Shown here one piece after another: positions 1 through 8,321 of a stretch of 42,485 bases of DNA. The notes below the pieces were generated by a model. That model had not been told where the DNA came from. It was given only the letters and a program-made list of their open reading frames with translations, and searched no databases. The DNA lies in contig VMEU01000002.1 in assembly GCA_007375675.1 (NCBI GenBank), forward strand, positions 1 to 42,485, written 5' to 3'. This DNA comes from Parcubacteria group bacterium Greene0416_39. GTDB taxonomy: Bacteria > Patescibacteriota > Minisyncoccia > Minisyncoccales > UBA10102. The translations under genes were made by a program, and so were the position numbers. How positions within the stretch are numbered: position 1 is the first letter of the stretch; each line of letters starts with the position of its first letter.

Positions 1-399
1 CATTGCCGCAAAGCCCACGACGATCTGATTGAGATACTAAATACAAAATACAAAATACAAGATACAAAACTAAAGGGGGTTGTCCACTGCTATACCGGAG
101 ATCTTAGGCAGGCAGAACAGTTTTACAACTTGGGGCTGTACTTTGGATTCAACGGGTTGATCTTTAAAGACGTGCCAGTGCTCCCACGCCCAGAAGAGAT
201 TATCGCATCAATCCCCCTCGATAGAATTGTTCTAGAAACAGATTCCCCTTATCTCGTACCTCCTCAAACTGGGAAAGAGAGAAACGAACCCTTGTTCGTA
301 AAATATGTGGAAGAGGAGATTGCGCGGATTAAAGGGATTTCGTTAGAAGAAGTTACCTCTGTAACCACAAAAAATGCGAGAGAATTATTTCAGCTATAA
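1..399 (+). CDS. tatD: TatD family metal-dependent DNase, C-terminal part
   Basis: The gene enters from the left edge, so only about 132 codons are visible. TatD enzymes are metal-dependent 3'-5' exonucleases/deoxyribonucleases with a TIM-barrel amidohydrolase fold. Visible family marks are the GVVHCYTGD stretch (metal-ligand His in VHCY), GLYFGFNG, and the late LETDSPYL motif with the catalytic/metal Asp, followed by the usual helical C-terminus. Residues about 13-25 are an odd lysine/tyrosine-rich stretch encoded by an AT-rich repeat (about 33-75: atac/aaa words). It looks like an in-frame insertion between two conserved blocks. The gene ends just before a hairpin at 406-435. The family call is safe; the exact substrate is not. 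Confidence 0.88.
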   Translation, partial: HCRKAHDDLIEILNTKYKIQDTKLKGVVHCYTGDLRQAEQFYNLGLYFGFNGLIFKDVPVLPRPEEIIASIPLDRIVLETDSPYLVPPQTGKERNEPLFVKYVEEEIARIKGISLEEVTSVTTKNARELFQL

Positions 400-405
400 A
401 AATAA

Positions 406-435
406 AAGTGGGAGAGTGATGTGACTTTCCCACTT
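406..435 (-). terminator. Intrinsic terminator serving the minus-strand orphan gene
   Basis: An 8-bp stem AAGTGGGA/TCCCACTT closes a 14-nt loop. Read on the minus strand it is followed by TTATTTTTAT, a fair U-tract, so it ends transcription from the gene at 460-1026. It may also block readthrough from the convergent tatD. Confidence 0.65.
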
Positions 436-459
436 GGTTGCCCAGGTAGTCCTGAAACA

Positions 460-1026
460 TTACCTCTGCCAGGTTTTAGGGTCAAGAGGATTGAACCCGT
501 TATCTTCTGGAGGAGGCACCTTGCTTTCCTTGTGCTGAACCGCGACTGACCTCTTAAAGAGAGGGTCAATGAACTCTATGGCGTAGTGAAAGTCGCCTGT
601 GAGCCGGATTTTCGCTGTTTCTTGTCTTATGAACGCAGCTAACTCCTTGTTTGCGGGCATAGACAATAGGAGATAGCGCACTAACACCAGACCCTCGGTA
701 GATAATTGCCTGGGTGCGCCGTACTCCCAGAATTGCTGGAGCTTTGAAAGAAAGTATTCGTTCTCCAATCGGAGGCCGAATTTTTCCTTGAGCTTCGCAG
801 CAACCCACAGGCATTCCATTACTCTCGGGAGGTTATCCCGGATATCATCGTGGAGTGGATACATATATTGGTGGAATACTCGTTGGGCCCAATACTTCCG
901 CTCGTTCTTGCCGATTTTTTCTAGATTTGCAAGGATTGTGCGTAGTTCTCGGCCTTCTTCTGGAGCTTCTTCTGGTGGAACAGTCACTCCTAGTACTCTC
1001 AACAACCATAGGACAAACCTTTTCAT
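460..1026 (-). CDS. Hypothetical helical protein (orphan)
   Basis: 188 residues, family not recognised. The ATG at 1026 is preferred over the in-frame TTG at 1047 because GGGAG lies about 7 nt upstream of it. The first 15 residues (MKRFVLWLLRVLG) are hydrophobic/basic and could be a membrane-proximal helix, but the protein is otherwise soluble-looking and mostly helical (for example LRTILANLEKIGKNERKYW and the region around residues 75-150), with a polar, proline-rich C-terminus. It converges on tatD, has its own terminator (406-435) and sits downstream of mutY on the same strand with a 66-nt gap. The clear SD differs from most core genes here, which suggests an accessory cassette. Function unknown. 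Confidence 0.7.
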   Translation of the reverse strand: MKRFVLWLLRVLGVTVPPEEAPEEGRELRTILANLEKIGKNERKYWAQRVFHQYMYPLHDDIRDNLPRVMECLWVAAKLKEKFGLRLENEYFLSKLQQFWEYGAPRQLSTEGLVLVRYLLLSMPANKELAAFIRQETAKIRLTGDFHYAIEFIDPLFKRSVAVQHKESKVPPPEDNGFNPLDPKTWQR

Positions 1027-1092
1027 ACTCACTCTCCCTGTTTTCAATTAGGCTGGTTTCTTTCTACCACAAAGGATTCAAAAAGTCCAGTG

Positions 1093-1950
1093 TTATAAGT
1101 GGTACCATTTTTTTGTTTCTTTCAAGAGACGGTCTTTGAGAAGAGAGGCAATGATTTCTTTTGAGGGATAAGAAGAGTTTTTCAGCAAGGCCTCAACCGT
1201 TGCGTGAGGCGCCCTGTTGCCCTTTTGCGTCAAGAGAAACTTCACTAATTTTGTGCGGAACGAACGGAACGAACCCTCGAATGCGCTTTGTTTATTATAG
1301 TGACGGCTCCGCTTGTTTATTTTTTTGTCTTTGAGCACCATTGTCCCATAGTCAAAAAGGGCGTAATGCCATTCTCGAGGCGTTATTCTAGGATGCCTCA
1401 ATTTTATGCCATGGCTTGGAATTGAGGATAGTGCTTTTTGGGCAATTTTTAATATTTCTTTGTCTGAGACATCTTTCTTATTACTGAAGAAAAAGTGCAG
1501 ATATACCCTGCGGATATTTGTATCTAAAAATGTTTCTGTGTTTCCAAACGCAAAACACGCAACTGCTCTGGCAGTGTAGGGGCCAATTCCGGGAAGTTTT
1601 TCTAAGCCCTCCGGCTTCGAAAACAAAACCTTGAAAAGTTTGTTTTCTCCGCCGTTAATTATCTTTGCGATTTCTTTGAGATAGAGCGCTCGCCGCCAGT
1701 ACCCCAGGCCCTGCCATACTTTAAGTACTCGTTTAATTCTCGCACGTGCGAGAATTGAGAGAGTGGGAAATGCTTTTAAGAATTCTTTGTATTTTGGGAG
1801 TACGCGGGAAACCTGCGTCTGCTGGAGCATTACTTCTGAAACCAGAATTTTGTAAGGATCTTTCGTATTTCTCCAGGGGAGGTCTCTTCTATGCGTTTTA
1901 TACCAGGAAAGAATGTGTTTTTGAAACTCAGCAATTTTCATGCTTTTCAT
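1093..1950 (-). CDS. mutY: MutY-like A/G-specific adenine DNA glycosylase, minimal form
   Basis: 285 residues with the helix-hairpin-helix GPD fold of base-excision glycosylases. Residues 15-30 carry RRDLPWR, followed by EVMLQQTQV with the catalytic Glu of MutY, then LPGIGPYTARA (the HhH hairpin, about residue 117) and FLDTNIRRV, whose Asp matches the conserved catalytic Asp. MutY removes adenine opposite 8-oxoguanine. Two things are unusual. The four-cysteine Fe-S cluster normally found after the catalytic core is absent: there is no Cys cluster in the C-terminal third. The Nudix-like C-terminal recognition domain is also missing (usual length about 350). Start is at 1950; an alternative ATG is at 1941. 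A -10-like TATACT lies 8 nt before the start, so the mRNA is probably leaderless. Confidence 0.8.
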   Translation of the reverse strand: MKSMKIAEFQKHILSWYKTHRRDLPWRNTKDPYKILVSEVMLQQTQVSRVLPKYKEFLKAFPTLSILARARIKRVLKVWQGLGYWRRALYLKEIAKIINGGENKLFKVLFSKPEGLEKLPGIGPYTARAVACFAFGNTETFLDTNIRRVYLHFFFSNKKDVSDKEILKIAQKALSSIPSHGIKLRHPRITPREWHYALFDYGTMVLKDKKINKRSRHYNKQSAFEGSFRSFRTKLVKFLLTQKGNRAPHATVEALLKNSSYPSKEIIASLLKDRLLKETKKWYHL

Positions 1951-1958
1951 TATACTAG

Positions 1959-1964
1959 AGTATA
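1959..1964 (-). promoter_or_regulatory. -10 box of mutY, leaderless arrangement
   Basis: TATACT on the minus strand ends 8 nt before the ATG at 1950. Transcription would start at or within a few nt of the start codon. No SD is present. No convincing -35 was found. Confidence 0.5.
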
Positions 1965-2039
1965 GATTTGCAAAACAAGAGAAGTATGCTACTGTAAAAA
2001 CCGGAAAGTACTCTCAAGGAACATTCAGAGGAGGATTTC

Positions 2040-2321
2040 ATGGAGCCTATAACCTTGGTGCCCGGGTTTGTTCTTCGGGATCGACGAAGCGTTACAGTGA
2101 TCGACGAGCATATCTCAATCATGTCTGCTCCTGGGAGGTTTCGCCAGTCGGTTGCTGCCCACGATGGTTGTAACGGTATTGTAGATGTGGTGATCGATGC
2201 CGACGACTACAATGTTCTTCGTTGCCGCAAATGTGGCAAAGACGTTAAGTTGCCCAAGGACATAACCACCTATGTAGAGCTACGAGCGTGGGCCCAGCAG
2301 GCGGCTGGTAGCACTGTATAG
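2040..2321 (+). CDS. Small protein with a CxxC zinc-knuckle-like motif
   Basis: 93 residues, family not recognised. The start ATG follows AGAGGAGG by about 6 nt, one of the strongest SD sequences in the window. Residues about 60-70 read RCRKCGKDVKLPK, a single CxxC followed by basic residues, like half of a zinc ribbon. The N-terminal part looks beta-rich. A lone CxxC could bind metal only as a dimer or could be redox-active; this is inference. Own promoter (weak TTGCAA 1968-1973 / TACTGT 1990-1995) and strong terminator at 2347-2378 make it a free-standing cassette between mutY and leuS. Confidence 0.7.
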   Translation: MEPITLVPGFVLRDRRSVTVIDEHISIMSAPGRFRQSVAAHDGCNGIVDVVIDADDYNVLRCRKCGKDVKLPKDITTYVELRAWAQQAAGSTV

Positions 2322-2346
2322 CAGCAGTGTTCCATTGGGAAGTACT

Positions 2347-2378
2347 AAGTCCCGAGGATCAGACCAAGGGACTTTTTT
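2347..2378 (+). terminator. Intrinsic terminator after the small CxxC protein
   Basis: Stem AAGTCCC/GGGACTT with a 14-nt loop followed directly by TTTTTTAT. It lies between the small gene and the leuS promoter, which argues that the apparent leuS reading frame starting at 2327 is not translated from there. Confidence 0.8.
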
Positions 2379-2404
2379 ATTGGAATTGTTCTGCGCTTAG
2401 CAGG

Positions 2405-2433
2405 TGGACAAAGAGGGTGAGATTGTATACAAT
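2405..2433 (+). promoter_or_regulatory. Promoter of leuS
   Basis: TGGACA (2405-2410), 17-nt spacer, TACAAT (2428-2433). The leuS ATG is at 2444, only 10 nt after the -10 box, so the 5' UTR would be about 3-4 nt. Confidence 0.6.
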
Positions 2434-2443
2434 CAGATATCGT

Positions 2444-4843
2444 ATGGAGCTATGTAATCCACAGAAAATAGAGCAAAAATGGGCTAAAGTTTGGGAGAGG
2501 AAAGGGGTCTGGAGGGTTGACTTGAAAAAGGCGAAAAAGCCCTACTACAACTTAATGATGTTTCCATATCCTTCTGCTGAAGGATTGCACGTGGGGAATG
2601 TGTATGCGTTCACCGGTTCTGACATTCATGGAAGGTTCCGCAGGATGCAGGGTTTTGACGTGTTCGAGCCCATGGGGTTTGATTCTTTTGGCATTCATTC
2701 TGAAAACTTTGCCATCAAAAAGGGAGTGCATCCAAAAACGCAGACCGCAAAGAATATTAAGAATTTCACAAAGCAGCTTTCTGCGCTCGGCGCGTTGTTC
2801 GATTGGGACAGGGCAGTCACCACGAGCGAAGCAGAGTATTACAAGTGGACGCAATGGCTGTTTCTCCAGCTCTATAAGGCAGGACTGGCCTATAGGGCAA
2901 AGGCAGCGGTTGACTGGTGCCCTTCTTGCAAAACCGTGCTTGCAGATGAGCAGGTCATCAACGGTAAGTGCGAGCGATGCGATAGCGAAGTTATTCAAAA
3001 AGAACTGGAACAGTGGTTTTTCCGTATCACGAAATACGCAGAGCGCCTTTTGAAAAACTTAGAAACCATTGATTGGTCAGAGCGCACCAAGATCGCCCAA
3101 AGAAACTGGATTGGCAAATCCGAGGGTGCGGAGCTTGAATTTCCTATTCCTAGCTCATCATCAAAGATAAAAGTATTTACCACTCGCCCCGACACTCTTT
3201 TTGGAGCTACGTATATGGTGCTTGCTCCGGAGCACGAACTGGTAGAGAAACTGAAGCCGCATATTACGAATTGGAGTGAAGTGCAGAAATATAGAGAAGA
3301 GGCAAAAAGAAAGAGCGAACTTGAGCGCACAGAACTTGCAAAAGAAAAAACAGGAGTGGAGTTGCAGGGTCTAAAAGCAATCAACCCTGCATCAAAAGAA
3401 GAAATCCCCATGTTTATTGCCGATTATGTGCTTGTGAGCTACGGCACAGGAGCAATTATGGCAGTTCCCGCCCACGACACAAGAGACATGGAATTTGCCC
3501 AAAAGTTTAAGCTCAAAGTGAGCAACGCACCGCTCGTATCTTTCGACGAAGGAATTAAAAAAGGCGGAGGCGAGAAAACCACCCACTACCATCTTCGTGA
3601 TTGGTTAATTTCACGCCAGAGATATTGGGGTCCGCCCATTCCCATTATCTATTGTAAGAGTTGTGGCACAGTTCCAGTGCCAGAAAAAGACTTGCCAGTC
3701 TTACTCCCATATGTAAAGGAATTCCGACCCACAGGCACGGGCAAGTCTCCCTTGGCTTCTGTGGCGAGTTTCGTAAAGACAAAATGCCCTCAATGCAAAG
3801 GACCCGCTGAAAGGGAAGCAGACGTTTCAGACACCTTTCTGGATTCGGCATGGTACTACCTCCGCTACCCTAGCGTCGGAATTCAAAATTCAAAAATCAA
3901 AATGCAAAATGACAAATCAAAATCCAAAATTATCGAACTTCCTTGGGACATTAAGGTAACAAAGAAATGGTTACCGGTTGATATGTACATCGGCGGGCAA
4001 GAGCATGCGGTGCTGCATTTGCTGTATACGAGGTTTGTTACCATGGCGTTATATGACCTCGGCCTTGCTAGCTTTGAAGAACCCTTCAAGAAATTCCGCG
4101 CCCACGGCCTTCTCACCAAAGATGGAGCAAAAATGTCAAAATCAAAGGGGAACGTGGTAAATCCTGATGAGTACTTCAAAAAGTACGGGGCAGACACCGT
4201 AAGAATGTATCTTATGTTCCTTGGTCCTTTTTCAGAAGGAGGAGATTGGAGCGATAAGGGCATCGTGGGAATATACCGATTCTTGAACCGGGTTTGGCAA
4301 TTTGTTCAAGAATCTAAAATCCGCCCCGTCATTCGACGGGGCGCCCCATCGGATGATGGGGCGAAATCCGAAACAAATTCAAAATTAGAATCACTAAAGC
4401 ACAAAACAATAAAAAAAGTTACGGAAGATCTTGAAAATCTGCGGTACAATACCGCCATTGCCGCTTTGATGGAATACCTTAATGCAATGTCTAATGACGA
4501 ATTTCTAATTTCTAAAAAATCTATAGAAACGCTTCTTGCGTTGCTCGCGCCGTTTGCTCCGCATATTACAGAGGAACTTTGGCATTCGCTTGGCTATAAA
4601 GACAGCGTACACAACCAGCCGTGGCCCAAGTATGATTCAAAACTTACTCAGGAAGAAAAAATTCGGCTGGTAGTACAGGTGAACGGGAAAGTCCGAGATA
4701 TAGTTGAGGCGTCAAGAGATGTTTCAGAAAAAGAAGCAGAAAAACTTGCGCTCGGGAGCAAAAAAATCCAGAAATGGTTGGAGAACAAAAAACTGAAGCG
4801 AATCATCTTTGTGCCAGGAAGGTTAATTAATATAGTAGTTTAG
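2444..4843 (+). CDS. leuS: Leucyl-tRNA synthetase
   Basis: Charges tRNA-Leu with leucine. The start at 2444 (MELCNPQKIEQKW) matches the usual LeuRS N-terminus. The frame is open back to 2327, but that stretch contains a terminator and promoter and does not resemble LeuRS. 799 residues. The HIGH motif is HVGN, within FPYPSAEGLHVGN; the editing domain shows TTRPDTLFGATY and IMAVPAHDTRD; KMSKS is intact in GAKMSKSKGNVVNPDEY; the zinc-binding insert has CPSC and CERC pairs. The segment between the editing motif and RLRDW-like HLRDWLISRQRYWG is about 35 residues shorter than in E. coli. Two in-frame inserts are visible: AT-rich (3879-3937) and two GC hairpins (4322-4363). Confidence 0.97.
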   Translation: MELCNPQKIEQKWAKVWERKGVWRVDLKKAKKPYYNLMMFPYPSAEGLHVGNVYAFTGSDIHGRFRRMQGFDVFEPMGFDSFGIHSENFAIKKGVHPKTQTAKNIKNFTKQLSALGALFDWDRAVTTSEAEYYKWTQWLFLQLYKAGLAYRAKAAVDWCPSCKTVLADEQVINGKCERCDSEVIQKELEQWFFRITKYAERLLKNLETIDWSERTKIAQRNWIGKSEGAELEFPIPSSSSKIKVFTTRPDTLFGATYMVLAPEHELVEKLKPHITNWSEVQKYREEAKRKSELERTELAKEKTGVELQGLKAINPASKEEIPMFIADYVLVSYGTGAIMAVPAHDTRDMEFAQKFKLKVSNAPLVSFDEGIKKGGGEKTTHYHLRDWLISRQRYWGPPIPIIYCKSCGTVPVPEKDLPVLLPYVKEFRPTGTGKSPLASVASFVKTKCPQCKGPAEREADVSDTFLDSAWYYLRYPSVGIQNSKIKMQNDKSKSKIIELPWDIKVTKKWLPVDMYIGGQEHAVLHLLYTRFVTMALYDLGLASFEEPFKKFRAHGLLTKDGAKMSKSKGNVVNPDEYFKKYGADTVRMYLMFLGPFSEGGDWSDKGIVGIYRFLNRVWQFVQESKIRPVIRRGAPSDDGAKSETNSKLESLKHKTIKKVTEDLENLRYNTAIAALMEYLNAMSNDEFLISKKSIETLLALLAPFAPHITEELWHSLGYKDSVHNQPWPKYDSKLTQEEKIRLVVQVNGKVRDIVEASRDVSEKEAEKLALGSKKIQKWLENKKLKRIIFVPGRLINIVV
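3879..3937 (+). repeat. AT-rich oligonucleotide repeat inserted in leuS
   Basis: A run of caaaat/ccaaaat/gcaaaatg words encodes a Lys/Ile/Gln/Asn/Ser-rich stretch (NSKIKMQNDKSKSK) inside the catalytic part of LeuRS. Similar low-complexity runs sit in tatD (33-75), cysteine desulfurase (30631-30662, 30885-30922), ligA (37306-37345), pth (21885-21919) and mfd. Confidence 0.7.
4322..4363 (+). repeat. Paired-hairpin element in frame in leuS
   Basis: Two consecutive perfect hairpins, each a 9-bp stem with a 4-nt loop (4322-4343, core GTC-ATTC-GAC; 4342-4363, core ATC-GGAT-GAT), sharing 2 nt. They encode RPVIRRGAPSDDGAK without breaking the frame. The first hairpin is nearly identical to one in ligA (36013-36034), which shows a dispersed repeat family. 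Confidence 0.85.
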
Positions 4844-4869
4844 GATTTCGAAGTTCTGATTTCGAATTT

Positions 4870-4886
4870 CTTTTGCAAAGCAAAAG
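4870..4886 (+). repeat. Short hairpin just before glmS
   Basis: CTTTTGC-AAA-GCAAAAG, a 7-bp stem ending 2 nt before the glmS ATG. It could occlude the start or be a remnant of the dispersed AT-rich elements (a gatttcgaa repeat precedes it). No SD is present. Confidence 0.45.
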
Positions 4887-4888
4887 CT

Positions 4889-6712
4889 ATGTGCGGGATT
4901 ATTGGATACATTGGAGAAAAACAGGCAATTCCTCTTTTAGCAGAGGGGTTGAGAAAGCAGTCTTATCGAGGCTATGACTCGAGCGGCATTGTTGTGATTG
5001 GAGAGAGTGTTCAATGCATAAAAGCAGTGGGGAAGTTAGAGAACTTGGAACAAAAAGTTACCGATGTATATCCCAAAGGAACAATAGGTCTTGGCCATAA
5101 CAGATGGGCGACCCACGGAAATGTGACCGAAGAAAACGCGCATCCGCATGGGGACTGCAAAGGGAATATTTTTGTTGTGCATAACGGAATTATTGAAAAT
5201 TATCAAGTTTTGAAAGAAAAATTGGAAGCAAAAGGGCACAAGTTTGTGTCACAGACTGATACGGAAGTTTTGCCCCATCTCATTGAGCATTTCTTTCGAG
5301 GCAGTTTGGAAGATGCTGTTCGCAAAGCTCTCCAGTTGGTGCGCGGAACCTATGGACTTGCAGTCATTGCCAAAGAAGACCCTGGGAAAATCGTTGCCGC
5401 GCGTCTTTCAAGTCCTCTCGTGCTCTCTATAAATAGTTTCGGAGGGTTTGTGGCATCAGACCCAGCTGCTCTTATTTCCCATTCAAACAAGATGGTGTTT
5501 CTGGACGACAGAGAAGTTGCAGTTGTCGCCAAAGACAACTTTTTTGTGACTGATCTTGAAAGCAATCCAAAAGAGAAAGAAGAAACGCTCCTGGAATGGA
5601 CTGTTGAGGAAGCGCAAAAGGGCGGCTACCCTCATTTTATGCTCAAAGAAATCATGGAGCATCCACAGAGTCTGGAAAACACGCTGCGGGGCAGGTTGCT
5701 TCAAGAGGAAGGTTTAGTAAAACTCGGAGGATTAGAAAAATTCAAGGAACAATTGCGCGACATGGAAAAGATTCAGATTCTGGCTTGCGGGTCAGCTTCC
5801 TATGTGGCGCGTGCAGGAGAATATATGCTTGAGGAATACGGCGGTATCCCCACACAGGTTGATATTGCTTCAGAGTTTCGCTATAGAAAGCCGGTTTTCG
5901 ACAAGAAGACTCTTTCCATTTTCGTTTCGCAATCGGGTGAAACCGCCGATACCCTTGCCGCTCTCAAAGAGGTAAAAGAAAAGGGAGGGTTCACCGTAGG
6001 CGTAGTCAACGTGGTGGGTTCCTCGGTTGCAAGAGGAGTGGATGCTGGAGTATATATCCATGCAGGGCCCGAGATAGCCGTTGCTGCAACAAAGTCGGTA
6101 ACGTCCCAGTTAGCAGCAATGGCTTTAATTGCCGTGTTTCTGGGAAGGCAGCGGCAGCTATCTTTAGTGATGGGGCAACGCATTATAAAAGAGTTGGCTC
6201 GAATACCAGAACTTGCTAAAAAAGTTTTAGAGAACACAAGAGATGTTGAAAAAACTGCTGAGAAATATAGTAAGTATTCAAATTTCTTTCTCATTGGCAG
6301 AAAATACAATTTTCCTGCTGTTCTTGAGGGCGCTCTTAAGCTCAAAGAAATCGCCTATGTGCACGCAGAGGCGTTTGGGGGAGGAGAACTAAAGCACGGC
6401 TCACTTGCCTTGATCACTGAAAACTTTCCAACCATTGCCATTTGTCCTTCAGACAGCGTGTATGAAAAAATGGTTTCAAATATCCAAGAGATCAGGGCAA
6501 GAAACGGTCCCGTCATCGCGATTGCAACCGAAGGCAACGAAGACATCAAAAAGATTGCAGACGACGTAATCTACATCCCCAAAACCTTAGAAATGCTCAC
6601 CCCCATACTTTCGGTGATACCCTTGCAGTTGTTTGCCTATTATATGGGCGTGCTGCGTGGGCATGACGTAGATAAACCCCGCAACCTTGCAAAGTCAGTA
6701 ACCGTAGAGTAG
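4889..6712 (+). CDS. glmS: Glutamine--fructose-6-phosphate aminotransferase (isomerizing)
   Basis: Makes glucosamine-6-phosphate from fructose-6-phosphate and glutamine, the entry step to UDP-GlcNAc and peptidoglycan. 607 residues, full length. The N-terminal glutaminase domain begins MCGIIGYIG with the nucleophilic Cys2 exposed after Met removal, followed by RGYDSSG and GHNRWATHG. Two SIS sugar-isomerase domains follow (CGSASYVARAGEY, VSQSGETADTLAAL), and the chain ends in the family signature DKPRNLAKSVTVE. It lies 45 nt after leuS with a hairpin directly in front of the start. A 22-nt perfect palindrome follows the stop. Confidence 0.97.
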   Translation: MCGIIGYIGEKQAIPLLAEGLRKQSYRGYDSSGIVVIGESVQCIKAVGKLENLEQKVTDVYPKGTIGLGHNRWATHGNVTEENAHPHGDCKGNIFVVHNGIIENYQVLKEKLEAKGHKFVSQTDTEVLPHLIEHFFRGSLEDAVRKALQLVRGTYGLAVIAKEDPGKIVAARLSSPLVLSINSFGGFVASDPAALISHSNKMVFLDDREVAVVAKDNFFVTDLESNPKEKEETLLEWTVEEAQKGGYPHFMLKEIMEHPQSLENTLRGRLLQEEGLVKLGGLEKFKEQLRDMEKIQILACGSASYVARAGEYMLEEYGGIPTQVDIASEFRYRKPVFDKKTLSIFVSQSGETADTLAALKEVKEKGGFTVGVVNVVGSSVARGVDAGVYIHAGPEIAVAATKSVTSQLAAMALIAVFLGRQRQLSLVMGQRIIKELARIPELAKKVLENTRDVEKTAEKYSKYSNFFLIGRKYNFPAVLEGALKLKEIAYVHAEAFGGGELKHGSLALITENFPTIAICPSDSVYEKMVSNIQEIRARNGPVIAIATEGNEDIKKIADDVIYIPKTLEMLTPILSVIPLQLFAYYMGVLRGHDVDKPRNLAKSVTVE

Positions 6713-6722
6713 CGATATAACA

Positions 6723-6744
6723 TTTTCTTGCTATAGCAAGAAAA
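6723..6744 (+). repeat. 22-nt perfect palindrome between glmS and yvcK
   Basis: TTTTCTTGCTA followed directly by its exact reverse complement, 10 nt after the glmS stop and 16 nt before the yvcK ATG. It could be a weak terminator, a processing site or an operator. TATATT at about 6750 may be the yvcK -10. Confidence 0.5.
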
Positions 6745-6760
6745 GATTATATTAATCTAT

Positions 6761-7747
6761 ATGAAAAAGAAAAGTAAACAAAAAAATATTGTAGTTATTG
6801 GAGGGGGGACTGGGACATACACGGTGCTGACGGGACTCAAACAGTATCCTGTGAACCTCACCGCCATTGTTTCTATGGCTGACGGCGGTGGTTCCACAAA
6901 GATTCTACGGGAGGAGTTTGGCATTTTGCCTCCTGGTTCTGTACGTCCTGCTTTGATAGCGCTTTCAAATGCTTCTCAAACGTTGGCTGAACTTTTTAAT
7001 TTTAGATTCAACAAAGGAAGTTTTAACGGACACAACTTTGGCAATCTTTTTATCACCGCTTTGACAGAACAATTTGGAAGCTTTGAAAAAGCGCTTGAGG
7101 AAGCAGGAAAGATTCTCCGCATTCAAGGGCAAGTTATCCCTTCAACACTTGAGAATGTCCGTCTTATTGCGGAGCTTGAAAACGGAAAGATTGTACGGGG
7201 AGAAACTAACATTGACGTGCCAAAACACGACGGCAACCTAAGAATTCAAAAAATTTGGTTAGAACCAGAGGCAAAGGGGGGTACAATACTGTACCCCCCA
7301 AAGGCCAATCCTAAAGCAAGTTCTGCAATCAAGGCAGCAGATCTTATTGTTATTGGTCCTGGTGATTTGTTTTCAAGCATTATTCCCAACTTCCTGGCAG
7401 AAGGAATGAGCAAGGCACTTCAACAAGCTCATGGCAAAAAAGCATATGTATGCAACATTATGACGAAATTTGGCGAAACGACAGGATTTTCAGCAAAAGA
7501 TTTTCTTGATACCATAGAAAAGTACCTTGGCGAAAACTCCATTGACTATATTTTGGCCAACAAGACAAAACCTTCAAAAGAAAGGGTTAAAAAATACGAA
7601 AAAGAAAAAGCAGAGTTTGTAGAGGGATCCCTCAAAGAGTTTGCAGGAAGAAAGGTAAAGGTGGTACGAGGAGATTTTCTGCGCAAAAAAGGATTTATTC
7701 GCCACGATGCAAACAAACTGGCAAAGGCCTTGATTTCTTTGGTATAA
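6761..7747 (+). CDS. yvcK: YvcK/CofD-like protein (gluconeogenesis factor family)
   Basis: 328 residues. YvcK proteins bind UDP-sugars (UDP-GlcNAc in studied Firmicutes) and influence carbon flux and cell-wall precursor supply; placement beside glmS fits. The N-terminus has VVIGGGTGTYTVLTGLK, then MADGGGSTKILREEFG, both diagnostic, and NFGNLFITAL and LIVIGPGDLFSSIIPN further in. At residues about 172-182 the sequence KGGTILYPPKA is encoded by a perfect 9-bp hairpin (7276-7299), an apparent in-frame insertion. No SD; the AT-rich sequence TATATTAATCTAT directly precedes the ATG. Confidence 0.92.
   Translation: MKKKSKQKNIVVIGGGTGTYTVLTGLKQYPVNLTAIVSMADGGGSTKILREEFGILPPGSVRPALIALSNASQTLAELFNFRFNKGSFNGHNFGNLFITALTEQFGSFEKALEEAGKILRIQGQVIPSTLENVRLIAELENGKIVRGETNIDVPKHDGNLRIQKIWLEPEAKGGTILYPPKANPKASSAIKAADLIVIGPGDLFSSIIPNFLAEGMSKALQQAHGKKAYVCNIMTKFGETTGFSAKDFLDTIEKYLGENSIDYILANKTKPSKERVKKYEKEKAEFVEGSLKEFAGRKVKVVRGDFLRKKGFIRHDANKLAKALISLV
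7276..7299 (+). repeat. In-frame hairpin element in yvcK
   Basis: Perfect 9-bp stem GGGGGGTAC/GTACCCCCC with a 6-nt loop. The core resembles the palindrome inside folD (GGGTACTGG/CCAGTACCC). Confidence 0.75.
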
Positions 7748-7759
7748 AAATAAAAGTGG

Positions 7760-8284
7760 TTAGGTCGGCAAAAAAGTAAAACACTCCGTGAGATGGAAGT
7801 CAGGTTCTATGGTTGGAATTGAGCGCCAGGCGAGATACTCATGTCCCTGGTCTGATGTACGAATTTGATAGAAGTTGACGCGGCAACGTGCAACTGGCGT
7901 GCGGAGCCATGCATTGGGCACCTCAAGCTTACCTTGCCAGATAAGATTTTTTACGTGGTACGTATATACGAGTGGCCGCGGATTTTTATCTGCTATCTTG
8001 CGGTATGACGCAAACTCATATACAAGCCAATGTCCACTTGGGCCAATCTCGATTTCAAGATAGGAGCCATCTGGTCTTACGAAAAAGACTTCTAATACGT
8101 CGTACTTCCAAAGACCATGAGTAAATTCTGGCGGTATGTTTGGAGCAGTAAAAACTGGATTAAGCTGCCCCTCAAAAGCGATGCTAAGCGAGTTATGTAA
8201 ACCCTTAACGCTTACTATTGTGTGTTCACTTTTTAAGGCTGGAAGCCCATTCCATTGGTTCTTCAGTTGAATCTGGACAGGCAT
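7760..8284 (-). CDS. DOMON-like (CBM9-fold) domain protein
   Basis: 174 residues. The block GLWKYDVLEVFF, then YLEIEIGPSGHWLVYEFASYR, matches the pattern of bacterial DOMON-like/CBM9-type beta-sandwich proteins (LW...D.vElFl, Y.E.e.sPsG.W..y.F..YR). These bind ligands such as sugars or haem, but the function of this subgroup is not established. No signal peptide or membrane segment. It converges on yvcK with a 12-nt gap and has no clear SD. TATATTATT about 20-30 nt upstream may be the -10. A terminator for the next minus-strand gene (8322-8352) separates it from the GT2 gene, so it is probably transcribed alone. Confidence 0.55.
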   Translation of the reverse strand: MPVQIQLKNQWNGLPALKSEHTIVSVKGLHNSLSIAFEGQLNPVFTAPNIPPEFTHGLWKYDVLEVFFVRPDGSYLEIEIGPSGHWLVYEFASYRKIADKNPRPLVYTYHVKNLIWQGKLEVPNAWLRTPVARCRVNFYQIRTSDQGHEYLAWRSIPTIEPDFHLTECFTFLPT

Positions 8285-8321
8285 ATCTTACAATTTTTTG
8301 TGGAGTAATAATATAAAATGA

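Noticed and set aside
2327-2443. N-terminal extension of leuS by 39 codons
   Set aside because: It contains the terminator of the previous gene and the leuS promoter, and does not resemble LeuRS.
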